A stretch of DNA of 64,000 nt, taken from NCBI GenBank assembly GCA_030549495.1, contig JAUIRK010000882.1:62001-126000 (forward strand), read 5' to 3'. Of the stretch, positions 1 through 11,700 are shown one piece after another. The first letter of the stretch is position 1. Every line of letters begins with the position of its first letter. The stretch is from Nectonema munidae (taxonomy: Eukaryota; Nematomorpha; Nectonematoida; Nectonematidae). The notes beneath the pieces were generated by a model, which was not told where the DNA came from, did not search any database, and saw only the letters and a program-made list of their open reading frames with translations. Made by a program: the position numbers and the translations under genes.

Positions 1-181
1 TCTGACTTCTTAACTATTACATTAACAGATTTTTTTACTGCATCAGAATAAAGTGCTTTCTTTCTAATTTCATTATCTTGATTAGTATAATTCAGATTTT
101 CTAGCTTTTTCATTACAAAATCTAACTTTGTCTCAATGTCTTGGAACTTTTTTCCTAGATTATTATCATAAACATGATTCT
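1..181 (-). CDS. Partial exon, coiled-coil-like protein (copy A)
   Basis: The minus strand is open from an acceptor-like TTTTTAG just above 181 to the window edge, giving about 59 codons after a 2-nt split codon. The peptide starts ENHVYDNNLGKKFQDIETKL and continues as a charged, leucine-spaced helix. A related exon lies at 38972-39058, behind an equivalent acceptor and beginning with the same ENH. The two line up as N-(L/I)-x-K-x-F with similar hydrophobic spacing. The surrounding non-coding DNA is near identical between the copies while this exon is not, so the duplication edge lies at its start or the exon has been replaced. I do not recognise the family. It may be a short secreted or cytoplasmic helical protein. 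No start codon or upstream exon is identified. Confidence 0.4.
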
Positions 182-1172
182 CTAAAAACACACATCCTAC
201 TTCTGCTTTTTTTTTTAGCTATTTGGAGAGAGATAGTTTTTAGCATTTTTTATATATTCAGGTATAAAAAAGTTCTCTAACAAAAGTCTCAACTTGTCTT
301 CAATTTTCATTTGTCCCATTTTAAAACTTTTACCTCCTAATTTTCCTACCCTTCACAGACTATAGCAGTGCAAATTCTCACAATGTTTGGCTCCACTTAC
401 TGCGGCTTTTTTAATTGTTATTTATATGCATATGAATACGTTTGCCCAAAAAAAACAAATTCTCTCATATTTTATAATAGCATAAAATAATCTTACTCTA
501 TGACAAAATTAGGAAAATTTAAAAAATCATGTCTCGCTATAAAAAATGATTTATGCCCCCCATATGGCTCAAACAGACGTCTTTGTATTCAGAACGAAAT
601 ATTTTCTTTTTGGAAGCATTTAACCCTGAAAATTCTCCACAGTCTGGTTTATGTCTTTAAATTTATGACCCTGAAATTAATACTTAATCTTTCATCTATG
701 CAAGTAAGTATAAAATATTTTGGATGTAACTTTAATTAAAGTGTTCTCACCCTGGCTATAAAGATTTTATTTTTAGTATTATACTACAATTTGGCAAAAT
801 ACTAAAAGCGAAAAAACTTCATTAAATTTTGGATTTCAAAGCCGATAAGATGATTGATTATCCTGCTCTACTTTCAATCTAGCGTTTGTATATGCTTCCC
901 TCTGTAAAGCAATGGTTTCCAAACTTTTGCAGTCAATTACCCAAGTTTAACTTTGGTTGAGTCAGTCTCATATATTTTAATCAAATTAAATTTTTTTAAA
1001 AATAAAAAGGGAAGGTGGAAATATTTTTTGTATTTATATTAATTGAAAAATATATCTTGGAAATAGTCTGGTTATATAAGCCTTACTTTGTGCTATAAAG
1101 TGAATGTGGATGGATCTCTTAGCGTCGAGTAAACACGAAAGAAGGAAACATCACAAAAAAATGGAAGCAAAA

Positions 1173-1178
1173 TTTATT
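1173..1178 (-). terminator. Poly(A) signal AATAAA, copy A gene
   Basis: AATAAA on the minus strand about 40 nt past the stop codon of the copy A secreted-protein gene. The same hexamer is kept at 40049-40054 in copy B. Confidence 0.6.
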
Positions 1179-1217
1179 AATAAAACGCAGGGCATGTGCA
1201 TTTGCAAGAAACAAAAT

Positions 1218-2189
1218 TTAAAGGCTGTTACAAATCTTGTCAGCACAAGTCCTACTTTCCTCCTCCAAATGCTTTAAAGGCGACAGATTAATTTTGTCAA
1301 AGTTGGTGCTAAGTTTGACCTTGAACTTTCCGCAGTCAATGTGAATCTTATCTTCCTCATCGGTTAAGACGTGTTTGCAGGAAATATTTTTGAAGATATC
1401 CTTATTCATTATAATGTTCTTCACGTTCTTTTCTATCACCTCTTCTTCATCTTCGATCACGATGCCAAAGTCGACGAGAGCAAGATGAATGAAATGGTGG
1501 AGTTTGTTTTTTCTCTGCCTCAAATGAAGGAATTCGTGGCTTTTTTGGAGAAGAATGAGGAAAAGTTTGCAGAGGAAAACTTTGGCATCGTGATCGAAGA
1601 TGAAGAAGAGGTGATAGAAAAGAACGTGAAGAACATTATAATGAATAAGGATATCTTCAAAAATATTTCCTGCAAACACGTCTTAACCGATGAGGAAGAT
1701 AAGATTCACATTGAACACGTTCTTTTCTATCACCTCTTCTTCATCTTCGATCACGATGCCAAAGTTTTCCTCTGCAAACTTTTCCTCATTCTTCTCCAAA
1801 AAAGCCACGAATTCCTTCATTTGAGGCAGAGAAAAAACAAACTCCACCATTTCATTCATCTTGCCCTCGTCGACAGTCTTGTTCATGAAGATAGTCGTGA
1901 TGGACATGTAGAGGCACTTGCACAACGAAACGAAATTTGGAATCTCCTTGTCCATTTTCACTTGCATCGGGATGAAGCGCATCAAAATGATGTAAAAGAG
2001 TTTTTCATTTTCGATGTCATGATAGTCATCGCCCTCATCCTCGTCCGAACGGTAGTCCTGGTAGTCGTCGGTCAACGTCTCGGCCTTCACTTCGCCCTCA
2101 GCCTCGGAAATTTTGAGGGAGCGCGTCTCGGGGAGCAAAAGGGCGGCGATGAAGATGGCGGCGCAACAGATGAAAAATTTGTGCTGCAT
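1218..2189 (-). pseudogene. Broken copy of secreted acidic protein gene
   Basis: Paralogue of the intact gene at 40094-40804. The minus strand begins MQHKFFICCAAIFIAALLLP (signal peptide) at 2189 and runs in frame through the acidic part to about residue 145. It then enters a segment at 1472-1713 that is an inverted copy of neighbouring coding sequence, flanked by a 52-bp direct repeat of coding sequence (1419-1470 and 1716-1767). The true C-terminal part, ending ADKICNSL, resumes at 1471-1218. Translation through the inverted part yields antisense residues and a stop, so the normal 236-aa product cannot be made. Relative to copy B there is also an in-frame loss of eight residues (PKLSPYIE region) and a small change near 1770. 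Promoter and poly(A) signal remain, so a transcript whose RNA folds strongly is possible. Confidence 0.8.
1337..1873. repeat. Fold-back: two overlapping inverted repeats in copy A
   Basis: Positions 1337-1471 are the reverse complement of 1579-1713 (135 bp, no mismatch seen). Positions 1471-1628 are the reverse complement of 1716-1873 (about 158 bp, very few mismatches). The inverted segment 1472-1713 therefore shares an arm with both sides. The 52 bp at 1419-1470 is repeated directly at 1716-1767. Copy B has none of this. Confidence 0.85.
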
Positions 2190-2295
2190 TTCACAAAACA
2201 ATTCTTAGGAGTTCTCTTTGTAGGAAAAGCGTTAGGCGTGGGAATCACAAGAAGCAGCAGAGAAGAAGTAAGTCTTGGCAAAGAGCTGGCATTAC

Positions 2296-2302
2296 TTTTA
2301 TA
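2296..2302 (-). promoter_or_regulatory. TATA box, copy A secreted-protein gene
   Basis: TATAAAA on the minus strand, 107 nt before the ATG at 2189. The same box lies at 40911-40917 in front of the intact copy. Confidence 0.6.
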
Positions 2303-2384
2303 AGAGCGAGGCAAAGCTATGCCTGTGAGCGAAGGAAATTTTTTCTTGCCATCCAAAACACTTCTTGAAATGCAGTGTGCAGGA

Positions 2385-4475
2385 CAGACAGATAGATAGA
2401 TTGATTGATTGATAAATAGCACATGTGTTGTCAATATATCTCAACATACATACTGCATGCACCAACATAAAGCTTCTATGTTTTCTTTATTATTAATTAT
2501 TATAAAGTGTGTTTATTACAAAAATGTTTCATTTGTTTTGCGTCAATTAGGTTAAATTTGCCTCCTCTCATTCAACTTACAATTTCGTTATCCGCATTAA
2601 AATTTTTTTGTCTGAAAGCACCCATCCCGCTTTGAATTCTGATACCCACAATTGCGGGTAACCGCATAACCTCCCCGGTATACTCGTCCACTCCCCGGTT
2701 ACTTAAGGGATTTCCAACATGAGTAGACGTAATCTTAGGGGTAGATAAAGAACTAACCTAACCTAATCTAAATTATGGCAGTTTTAAAAGTAACTTTTCA
2801 AACGGTCAATATTCCATTGTAGATGTCATCTTACTACACATACATTCTCAGTGGCGTATTCAAAAAATTATTTAAAAAATTCATTTTCCAAATACATAAT
2901 TTTTATTAATTGAAAAAAATTAAAAAGTTGACAAATTTATTATACAATCGAGATCGATATTTTATCAGAAGGGGGGCAAGAGTAGTTGACCCATTGTCCG
3001 TCCCACTTTTTAATTTCTTTCCTGTATTAACTCTAATGTTTGTCTTTGACATGCCATGTATTCTTTTTATATCATAATTATGCTCAAATTTATGCCTGTA
3101 GGTAAATAACAGTTTTGATATGTTTTATTGTATTCTAATAGTTTGCGAATATAAAAATATTTGTTTGAAGAACTTTTTTAGACTTATATTGCATTATTCA
3201 GAAAGCTTTTGTTGTGAAATGTTTCACTATTCTCAGGCTTGATAAAGTTTTGTTACTTAAAATGACACTTATTCTAGTGTTATGGCTTTATAACTAATAT
3301 CCAAATGATATTTAAAAAATTGCCCATCAATTAAATCACAAGATTCCGATTTAATTTTTATATTCTTACTCTAATTTTATTTCAGAATGTATATAATTTT
3401 TATTCAGTATAATTTATTTTTAGTAAAACTATAAAAAGTAATAAAATCATTTATATAAATTATTCCTAAATTTTTACTTCCAGCATTAAATCAAAACAAA
3501 ATAAAACTTTTTATATAGCCTTAATATTCTTAGCATTAGCATTGCGTTTAAGGCGTAAAAGTTTATGTCATGGTGTGCCGATGTTCAAAATTTTTTATGG
3601 TCCGCTGTTTTTAATGTGCGAAATAAATTTTTTTACAATATACATAAAATAGAGGGTATTTAAAAAAACAATTTTTGCTTTCAAATTAAATTTCTCGTTG
3701 TGTGTGTGTGAAATCTGAAAGAAGAGCTGAACTGCAAAGAGGGTTTCGGAGCCAGAGTTGAGAGTCGATTGATTCCGAGATTCTAAATGGCATAGAATTG
3801 GAAGTCGGTTTTTTAAGTATTTTATATAGGATTTGAAATATGAAACGTGACAATAGTGTATTTCCATGCGATACTAACACATGCACCACATATACCTCTT
3901 CTCCTTTTAGTAAAAGAGTACCAACAAATGCGTTTGCTACTTTCCATATTACAGATGTAGGCAAGCAATGAATACTCACATTGTTGTTTTTATGAAGCTG
4001 GTGCATTCCCATTATATATATATATATATATATTTGCAGCAATGTGGATGCAGTAATTAATTATGCTATTCTTTTCATTCATTAACCCGTAACATTTTTT
4101 AACTGCTATTTTAGGCTTCATTAAATTAGGAGGTTTTTTTTGTGCCTTCCTTTATATTCGGTTCTAAGTAATATGATACGCGATAATTTCATAGTTTCTT
4201 ATTCCTGATTTTTTTTTAAGAAAATTTCAATAAGTTGTTTATACTTTTTTAATTCATAAATTTTTCAAAAATATTTTTAAACTCGCTAATCTGAAAAAAA
4301 TAATATTTATATTCTCAATATTTTAATCTTGCTGCCTCTCTCGGAATGACATCCATCTCCTGGCTCGTTCGGAGCATATAAAAAACTTTTTCCCGAGAGT
4401 GCAAACATATTTTATTTTTTTGTCTTGTTAATTTAATGTCAGTTAACACGTGCCACTGGTTTTTTTTGTGAATAG
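2385..4475. other. AT-rich spacer or XPO1 intron, no gene seen
   Basis: No coding frame with splice sites was found. The stretch holds short GATA/GATT-like repeats near 2390-2412, a more GC-rich patch at 2620-2770 of unknown nature, and a TA dinucleotide run at 4013-4032. It is probably the intron before the first visible XPO1 exon. Confidence 0.5.
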
Positions 4476-4555
4476 AATATCATGAAGGCGTACAAGATAT
4501 GGCGTGTGACACATTTCTGAAAATTTCACAAAAGTGCAAGCGACATTTTGTTCAA
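4476..4555 (+). CDS. XPO1: XPO1 exon (VQDMACDTF segment)
   Basis: Short 80-nt exon between GAATAG and GTAATC. It supplies two bases of a split codon and then 26 codons, [20 protein letters not shown] followed by KRHFVQ, almost identical to human XPO1 at the edge of the NES groove. It joins in phase 0 to the exon at 5606. Confidence 0.93.
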
Positions 4556-7500
4556 GTAATCGTTTGAATCCTCTTTTTCAGCATTGAAATGAAAATACTC
4601 TTCCAGTTTTTTTGTATGCTATCAAATTGGTTTAAAAATGTTTGTGACATTTTATAGCATTCCTTATCACACTAGGGGCAAGAAAGACTGACCAAATGAC
4701 TTAAAAGAATGGACTTTCCGAAAAAATTGTCATAACCCTATTAATTTTTAATAGAACACTAAATATTTCAACTATTCTCTTCAAAGAATGTTACAATTCC
4801 ATTTTATTATTTCTTTACCACGTAATATCGTATACTACATAGCTCTCTACTTTGCTATATAAATCGAACGTATCTTTAATATCAAATTTTGAAGATTCCA
4901 TTTTTCAATTATTTTGTAGATTTAACATAACATGAAACAAAACATCTTGTAAAGATTCGCATAATCCCATTTTTTATTTCTTAACACAAATATCTTCTCT
5001 TTTTAAACTTTTCCATTTCCCCTAAAATTTTCTTGCTAATTCATTTTAACGATAAGCAACCCTCTTCATTTAGTGCCGTGTTTCTCAACCTTTTTTTACT
5101 CATGGACCCCTTTTCACTTCTTTTTTTCTTGTTGGACCCCTTCATAAAAATTAGACAAAAAATATATTTATTTTAATATTTTTCACTAATAGAATTTTTG
5201 AGGTTATGATAAAGACAATAAAAAAAATCTTGGCAAATAAAGTCTCATAGTCAAAAATCTCACTCTTAGTTAACTTTTTTCTAAATTTTACTTTCAGTGG
5301 GATTATGATCAATTTATGCAATTATTTTTTTGAAATAATCTAAAATAGTTTTTTATATAACTTTTTAATGTTTATTTGAAATTAATGTACATTGATTAAA
5401 ATGATAAAAATCTTACATTCACCTAATGATCAAAATATTTGCTATCCGTGGAATCCTTATAAATATACCAACTAATTACGTATTCTAGCCAGAAAAAAAG
5501 TTGCAGCGCGCTGAATACCGGTTTTTTAATAACGAGTATAAGTATTATACTCTATGGAGACTTTCTTGTGCACTTTTTCATCATTTGTCAATCACATTGT
5601 TTCAGCTGCAATCCGGAGAAAAGCAGCCATTCGTGGATCAAATCATCGACAATATGGGTTGCATCATCAGTGATTTGGAGCCTCGCCAAGTGGACACATT
5701 TTTTGAAGCTGTCGGCCACATCATTGCAGCACAAAGGATTGAGTCCACTCAAATTGTCTTGATTCAAAAATACATGAAATTGCCAAATACTGCGTGGGAC
5801 AATTTGATCCAAACCGCTTCCAACGTAACCTTCATGGCTCCTTTTTGAATTACAATTACTTTTTGCATTTTGAATCAAAGAGAACCAATTTGAAATAAAA
5901 ATAAAGATTTTATAGAAAATATATTATCCGTGGAAACTTCAAAAAGTTTAGAACTAGTGTAGTGTTTCCGAATCCTACAGTGTCGGTAAGCGATTTTCCT
6001 GGAGGGCGCTAAGTCCTAAAAATAATTAATATATCCTTTATGGTAGTTAACGTTTAATAGTTAAAACTAGGGTTTGTGTGAGTAGGAATACGCCTAATTC
6101 AAAAGTGGAAGGCAGCATTGCGTGCTACGCCCGATAAAGTAAATGAATACTTCCAACAAGACGTGCTAAACTGCGTAGTTCTGTCTAAAGCAAATTCTAC
6201 CATACCTACTAATTAAGTTAAATAACTTTTGGATTTCTTTTGAAGTTAATGCTGTATACCCCTTTAAGCGTTTTATCGCACTTTGTTCAGTTTTTTTTTA
6301 TTTAAAAAAAAAAGGTAAAAAATAAAATATTATCAACTTATCAAATATTATAAGGTTATCAAGGAATTTTATATGCGAAAATGGAAGCTAAATTAGTTTA
6401 GAAGAATTTTTTGTCCAAAATATACGTAAATTTGTACGCTTTATCAAAGACTTTGTGAAGCCCTTGGCATAAACACTTGGAGTACTATTAAAATGATTTA
6501 TTTTATCTAACTAAATTAAATACAAATAATTAAAAAAATTCAATAAAAAAGGAATTTTATTGAAAAAAAAACAGAGTTTTTTAGTAAAGTAATCATAAAT
6601 TGAAGAATGCCTCATTTTTTTGCCCTCAATGACATAATTTTGAAGAAACGTGTGTGCTTTTTTCAAATCAATCGTTGTCACTCCGCATTTTTCAAACACT
6701 TTTTTCACTTTATTCATCATTTGTAAGGCTTCTAAGGGAGATACTTTGAATTCTTCTTGATCTTCTTTTTCACTTCATTAGAAACTACACTGTTATGCAT
6801 TTCTTTTGTTGTTTCAAAGTATTCCAGTTCATGATCACAATCAATGATGTTAGCAGTTAAATGAACATTTTCTTCCAGAGAATTATTGGCTGTATCTTTT
6901 TGCTGTTCGTTTAATATTATATTTTATTATTTAAACTAAAAAGCATTTATTGAAACAATTCTTGACCCTTTCAATTAATACGATGTTCCATGATATTGCT
7001 GTAGCAAGTAAAGTGCATTAAGTATTGCAACAGACTTTGCAGCCTTTTCCATATTTAAATCTTGACCACTATCTAACTAAACGATCTATAATTTCTTTCA
7101 TCAAATTTTTTCTATAGTGATCTTTGACACTTCGTATTATACCGCATCCATGGGTTATAAGGGGTCATTCACAATTGACGTAAACCTTTTTTTTAATCTA
7201 TAAATCTGAGTTTATGTATAACGCAAAACGTGCTTATAATGATTTATTTGTATTTAAAGATACTCTAAAATAAATGGGACTGTAGTTATGTGTGCTTATA
7301 TTGAATGTATACTGTATATATATATTCCATATATATGAATGAATATGCGGTCTTACCGTGAGAAAATATATACATTATTATATAGCTGTGTCATCAACTT
7401 TGATTAAAAAATTCTTACACCCCTCTCCTTACCTTTTCATGTTTTTTGTTCCTTTTGTCCAAATTCCTTACTACGTTCCAATTTTATCACTATCCTTCAT

Positions 7501-8735
7501 AAAGTATTTTTGTGTTTTTTCAGAGAGTGTAATATTTATGATCAATTTTTTATTTGGAGCTTAGCTTTTTAAAAAGACGTTTTTACCGCATTTTAGGACC
7601 TTACTGCCTTAGAAGATCCAGAAACACTGAAGCTATTCATTCGAATACTGAGGACAAATATTAAAGCATGTGTCTCCCTTGAATACAAATACAGTTCCCA
7701 AGTACTTTCCCTCGCTTATATAACTCCATTTTTTTTATAACAATTTATTCAAGCATATACGGAATAAGGATTTATTTACAACTTATAAAAGAGATTAATT
7801 TCTATAAAAACAAATAACCGAAAATTTTGTCTTTAAACGGTTCTCTCCAAAAAAATATTCTTTTTATAATTAAAATGTTCATACTTTATCATTATATTTT
7901 CTTGGGGATGACGACGTTTAAATATATTTATTTCTTTATTGTAAATTTTAGGAAATGCGATCCCTTTTCATATAAATTTTTAATTTTATTTTTATATTCT
8001 TCTTTTGACTTTAAACTCTCCGTTTTATCGAAACATGAATATTTGTATGCATTGTTTTTTTCACAGCTCACAAAAATTTACCTCGATTTGCTGAATCTGT
8101 ACCAAGTTATGTGCAAGAACATCAGCAAGAGTTTGAGTTGTACAGATGCATCTGTTGTAGTAAAACAGCCTCTTGTACAACACATGATGATTGTCAAGAA
8201 AGAAATCCTCAATCTTATCACCGCATGGCTCAAAACTACTTCTGATGTCGAAATTGTAACTCACAGCTTCCTTTTGTTTTTAAAATTTCGAATATTGAGT
8301 TATTTAAAATTTTGAAAGAGAAGATTAAATTACTAAAAATTTTCTTCCTTTATGAGCCTAAATGCATTTTGACATTTGTGAAGTTTCATTTAAAAATGTT
8401 TTCACGCCAGGATTTAAAGTTTTTAAAATATTTTGAATGTTCAGTTATAGCGTTACCAAAAATAATTGTGAAACGTTTTTTTGTTTCTATATAAACTAGC
8501 TTGAAGATGAACATGACTGCTAATTGTGTATGTAGAAAAAAAACTTCAATTTTGGATGACTTCAAACTAAATAATAATAATTAATCCGCGATAATATAAA
8601 GTTTACTTTATTTTCTTACTTTTACAATTTTCAACTCTTAACAATAATATTATTTAAAAAAAAGCAAATTATATATGGGAGAATGATGATATTTTTTTTT
8701 TATTTTTTTTATTTAGTTTATGCTAGCTTTATTTC

Positions 8736-8773
<38 letters not shown>

Positions 8774-11700
8774 AGAATAACGGAATCATTATGCTAAATT
8801 TTTCCTTTGAAAGGTAAAACTATATTAGGTACATGTCTTTATGACGTTTTAAGCTGTATACTGTAGGATGGGCATTTTCTCCCAACCAAACCAAGCTGAC
8901 TTCTGGAGTACAGGAAACTGGCGCTCCTCTCATCAATATGACTTGCATATTTTGAAAGTCCTGAAAATCTTTAATAAATATCGATTAATCGAAACTTTAT
9001 GAATTTTTTACTTAAAATTGTTTTTGTTTTAAATATTTTTTATTTTTTAACTCATATACAGTGTAAAGAAAGAACTTTTATTACTTCTTACTGCATACTA
9101 AAATATCTTAGATTCAATGTAACGCTTTAATTTGAGAAAAACTTCTCACTAGACTGGAATACAATTCAATTTTTGAAAATTTTTTTCTTAGATTTGACGA
9201 TGAGCGATTAATTAGCCCTTTGAGGAGTACAATTTTAAAGACTGATCGTCTTTTTTTCAATGTAATTTTGTATATTTTAATCATGCGATAGCTGACAAAG
9301 GTATGTCGTCCGTAAGCTAAATTACAAATAAATAGGTGTCCTGTTCTGAATATTTATTCTTTATCTTTTTGCTCGTGTCATCTCATTTTTCAGTAATATG
9401 ACTGAAATGTCAAAACTTCTATACGACATTTATTTCTGCTAACATTGTTACTGTCATATAAATAATAAACGAATGCTTCTAACTACTTAAGTATTTAAGC
9501 AATTAGATTTTTTTGAATTTTATGGCAGATTGATTGGTGCCCACTTTGAAGTAGTATTTCATTTTGTGTATTCTAGGTTTTGAAGAATTTTGTGAAGCCC
9601 TTGCTAGAGTACGTTCTTCCAAACTACAAAGAAAACGTAGAAGAAGCGAGAGAAGCAGAAGTAGTTTCTGCGATGGGCGTCATTGTTCAGCAGTTCACCC
9701 CAGGCATCAACCCACACGTCCCCCTCATTCTAGACTCTGTGTTTGAAAGCACTCTCAGTATGATCAATAAAAACTTCACGGATTACCCCGAGCATCGCAT
9801 CAACTTCTACAAAATGCTGCTTGCCATCATTCAAAAGTGCTTTGATGTGGTGATAAAGTTGTCCCCCAACCAATTCAAACTCATCTTTGATTCCTTCATA
9901 TGGGGCATCAAGCATACGATGTCGGATGTGGCTGAAACAAGTATGCAGTGTTTTCTTCTATAGTAGTGATACGCAAACTTTTTCCTTAAAAATTTACCCT
10001 GTTAGGGGGAGCGTTGTATCGCAGCAAAATATTCAAAACAGGCAAGACACGTTTTAAAAAATTTAGAATTAAAAAAAAAATTTAGTTAAATTCCATTGAA
10101 AATTTATTGATTCAAAGTCTTTTTAGCAGATAATAATGCACTTTATTTTTCTTCATCAAAAACTTAAATTTTAAGGTAAATTTATTTAAACATCTGTAAG
10201 AAACCAATTTTCAATAAATGTAGTTATTGAATGTTATTGTTATTGAATAAATAACAACCTAAAAACAACTTAAAAATATTGTTAATTGTGAAACTTCTTA
10301 TTTAAAATAATTAACACATTCGCGTTTACTATATTATACACTTGAAATAATAAATACAAATCAAAAGTAACTTAATCTTCAAAATTTAAACTTTCCAACT
10401 ATTATAAACTATGAAACTTTTTGCATCAATAATATAATTTAATTAACGGTGAATTAGTTTAAATAATCTTACTTTAGCTAAATCTTTGAAAGGCCGCATT
10501 TGGCCCCACGAGCAGTAGTTTGTCCACCTCTGATGTATAGTCAAACATGTGACTTGAAGATATCATTCAAGGGAGCCAATAAAAGTGGTCTTTGTGAAGA
10601 GGTACTTTCTTAATGTGGGTATGGGTATGGTTGGTTAGATGCTGGATTCGATAACTCAAGGTCTTGGGTTCGATCCTACATCAAGCTTGCTTTCCTCATA
10701 GTTCGATACAAGCGGCGCAATTGTGCCTTTTCGATGAAAACACCCTACGGTACCATTAATCAAGGCCAATCTCAGTTAGGAGAAGTTTGTGGACATTGAA
10801 ACTGGTGGTCATTAAGGAAGCGTTGCTTGTAATTTGTTACATAATTAAATATAATAGCTGCATAATTGTCAAGTCTTGAGTTTTCGAGACATTTAATCGC
10901 ACACCCAAGACTAGCATTGAAAATCGCACAATATTTTAAAATATCCTACACAATCCTATATCTTTCTGTTATTTTTAAAAACGACAAGGGAATTATAATA
11001 AGTTTCGGCTGGAACAGAGTTTAAAATTTTTTATTTTCATGTCCTCCTTCACCATCGTACCATTAATTAACGCATTTATCATAACAAAAATCCCATCTTT
11101 GAAGAAGTTTATGAATTTTTTAGATACGACAATTTTAAGCAGCTAAGATCATTAGAAAAATTTTCTTCTTGCAAATTTGAACTGCGTGCCTCTATTTATT
11201 CTGATTATATTTTATGGTATGCCTACTACAGATGTCCAAATTGCTTGATTTAAAGTGTGTGTGCAAGAGTTCTTATTTTTTTAAAAAGTTTTTTTGCATT
11301 TTCCTTTTCTTCAGAGTTCCAAGTTTCCTTAATAAAATGTGTTGCGTATGCTTGCCTACACTAGATAATTTTCTTCATTGCATCATTATTTATTCCTTTG
11401 TTTTGTTAGCTATATACAGATTCAAAATAAATTAAATTTTTCAGAATTTAAAAGCCCGGAGCTCATTTATTCATTAAAATGGAATTGCTAAGCCAAAATA
11501 TAGCAAAAAAATGACCCCAAAAAGTTTTTTAATTAATGAACAGAAAGATAAAATTAAAAGGTTATCATACAATTCATTCAGTACATTGTTGAAAGTTCTT
11601 AATGTTTTTTTAATACCATAAAGAAATTGACACTCTTTATCATTTTGGTCATCTGCTATTAATGCTATATCTCGACATTTTTGGTATCTAACCGAAGAAC

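Larger units (their letters stand above)
175..2384. repeat. Segmental duplication, copy A
   Basis: This block reappears in the same orientation at about 39050-41000. Outside a few indels the copies are about 99% identical by eye. They include the acceptor of a helical-protein exon, about 1 kb of AT-rich spacer, the whole secreted-protein gene and its promoter, and stop together just after GCAGTGTGCAGGA. Differences include a long C run present only in copy B, a 12-bp indel near 630, and a fold-back insertion within the gene of copy A. Copy spacing is about 38.9 kb. Confidence 0.9.

Noticed and set aside
1371-2303. Plus-strand open frame of 310 codons over copy A
   Set aside because: It arises from the antisense frame plus the fold-back segment, which lets the same sequence be read from both strands.
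2745-2770. Possible telomeric TTAGG repeats
   Set aside because: Only two to three CCTAA units occur, too few for a telomeric or interstitial telomere call.
8870-8950. More GC-rich patch in an XPO1 intron, read as a possible exon
   Set aside because: Neither strand has matching acceptor and donor sites, and it does not fit the XPO1 protein, which is continuous without it.
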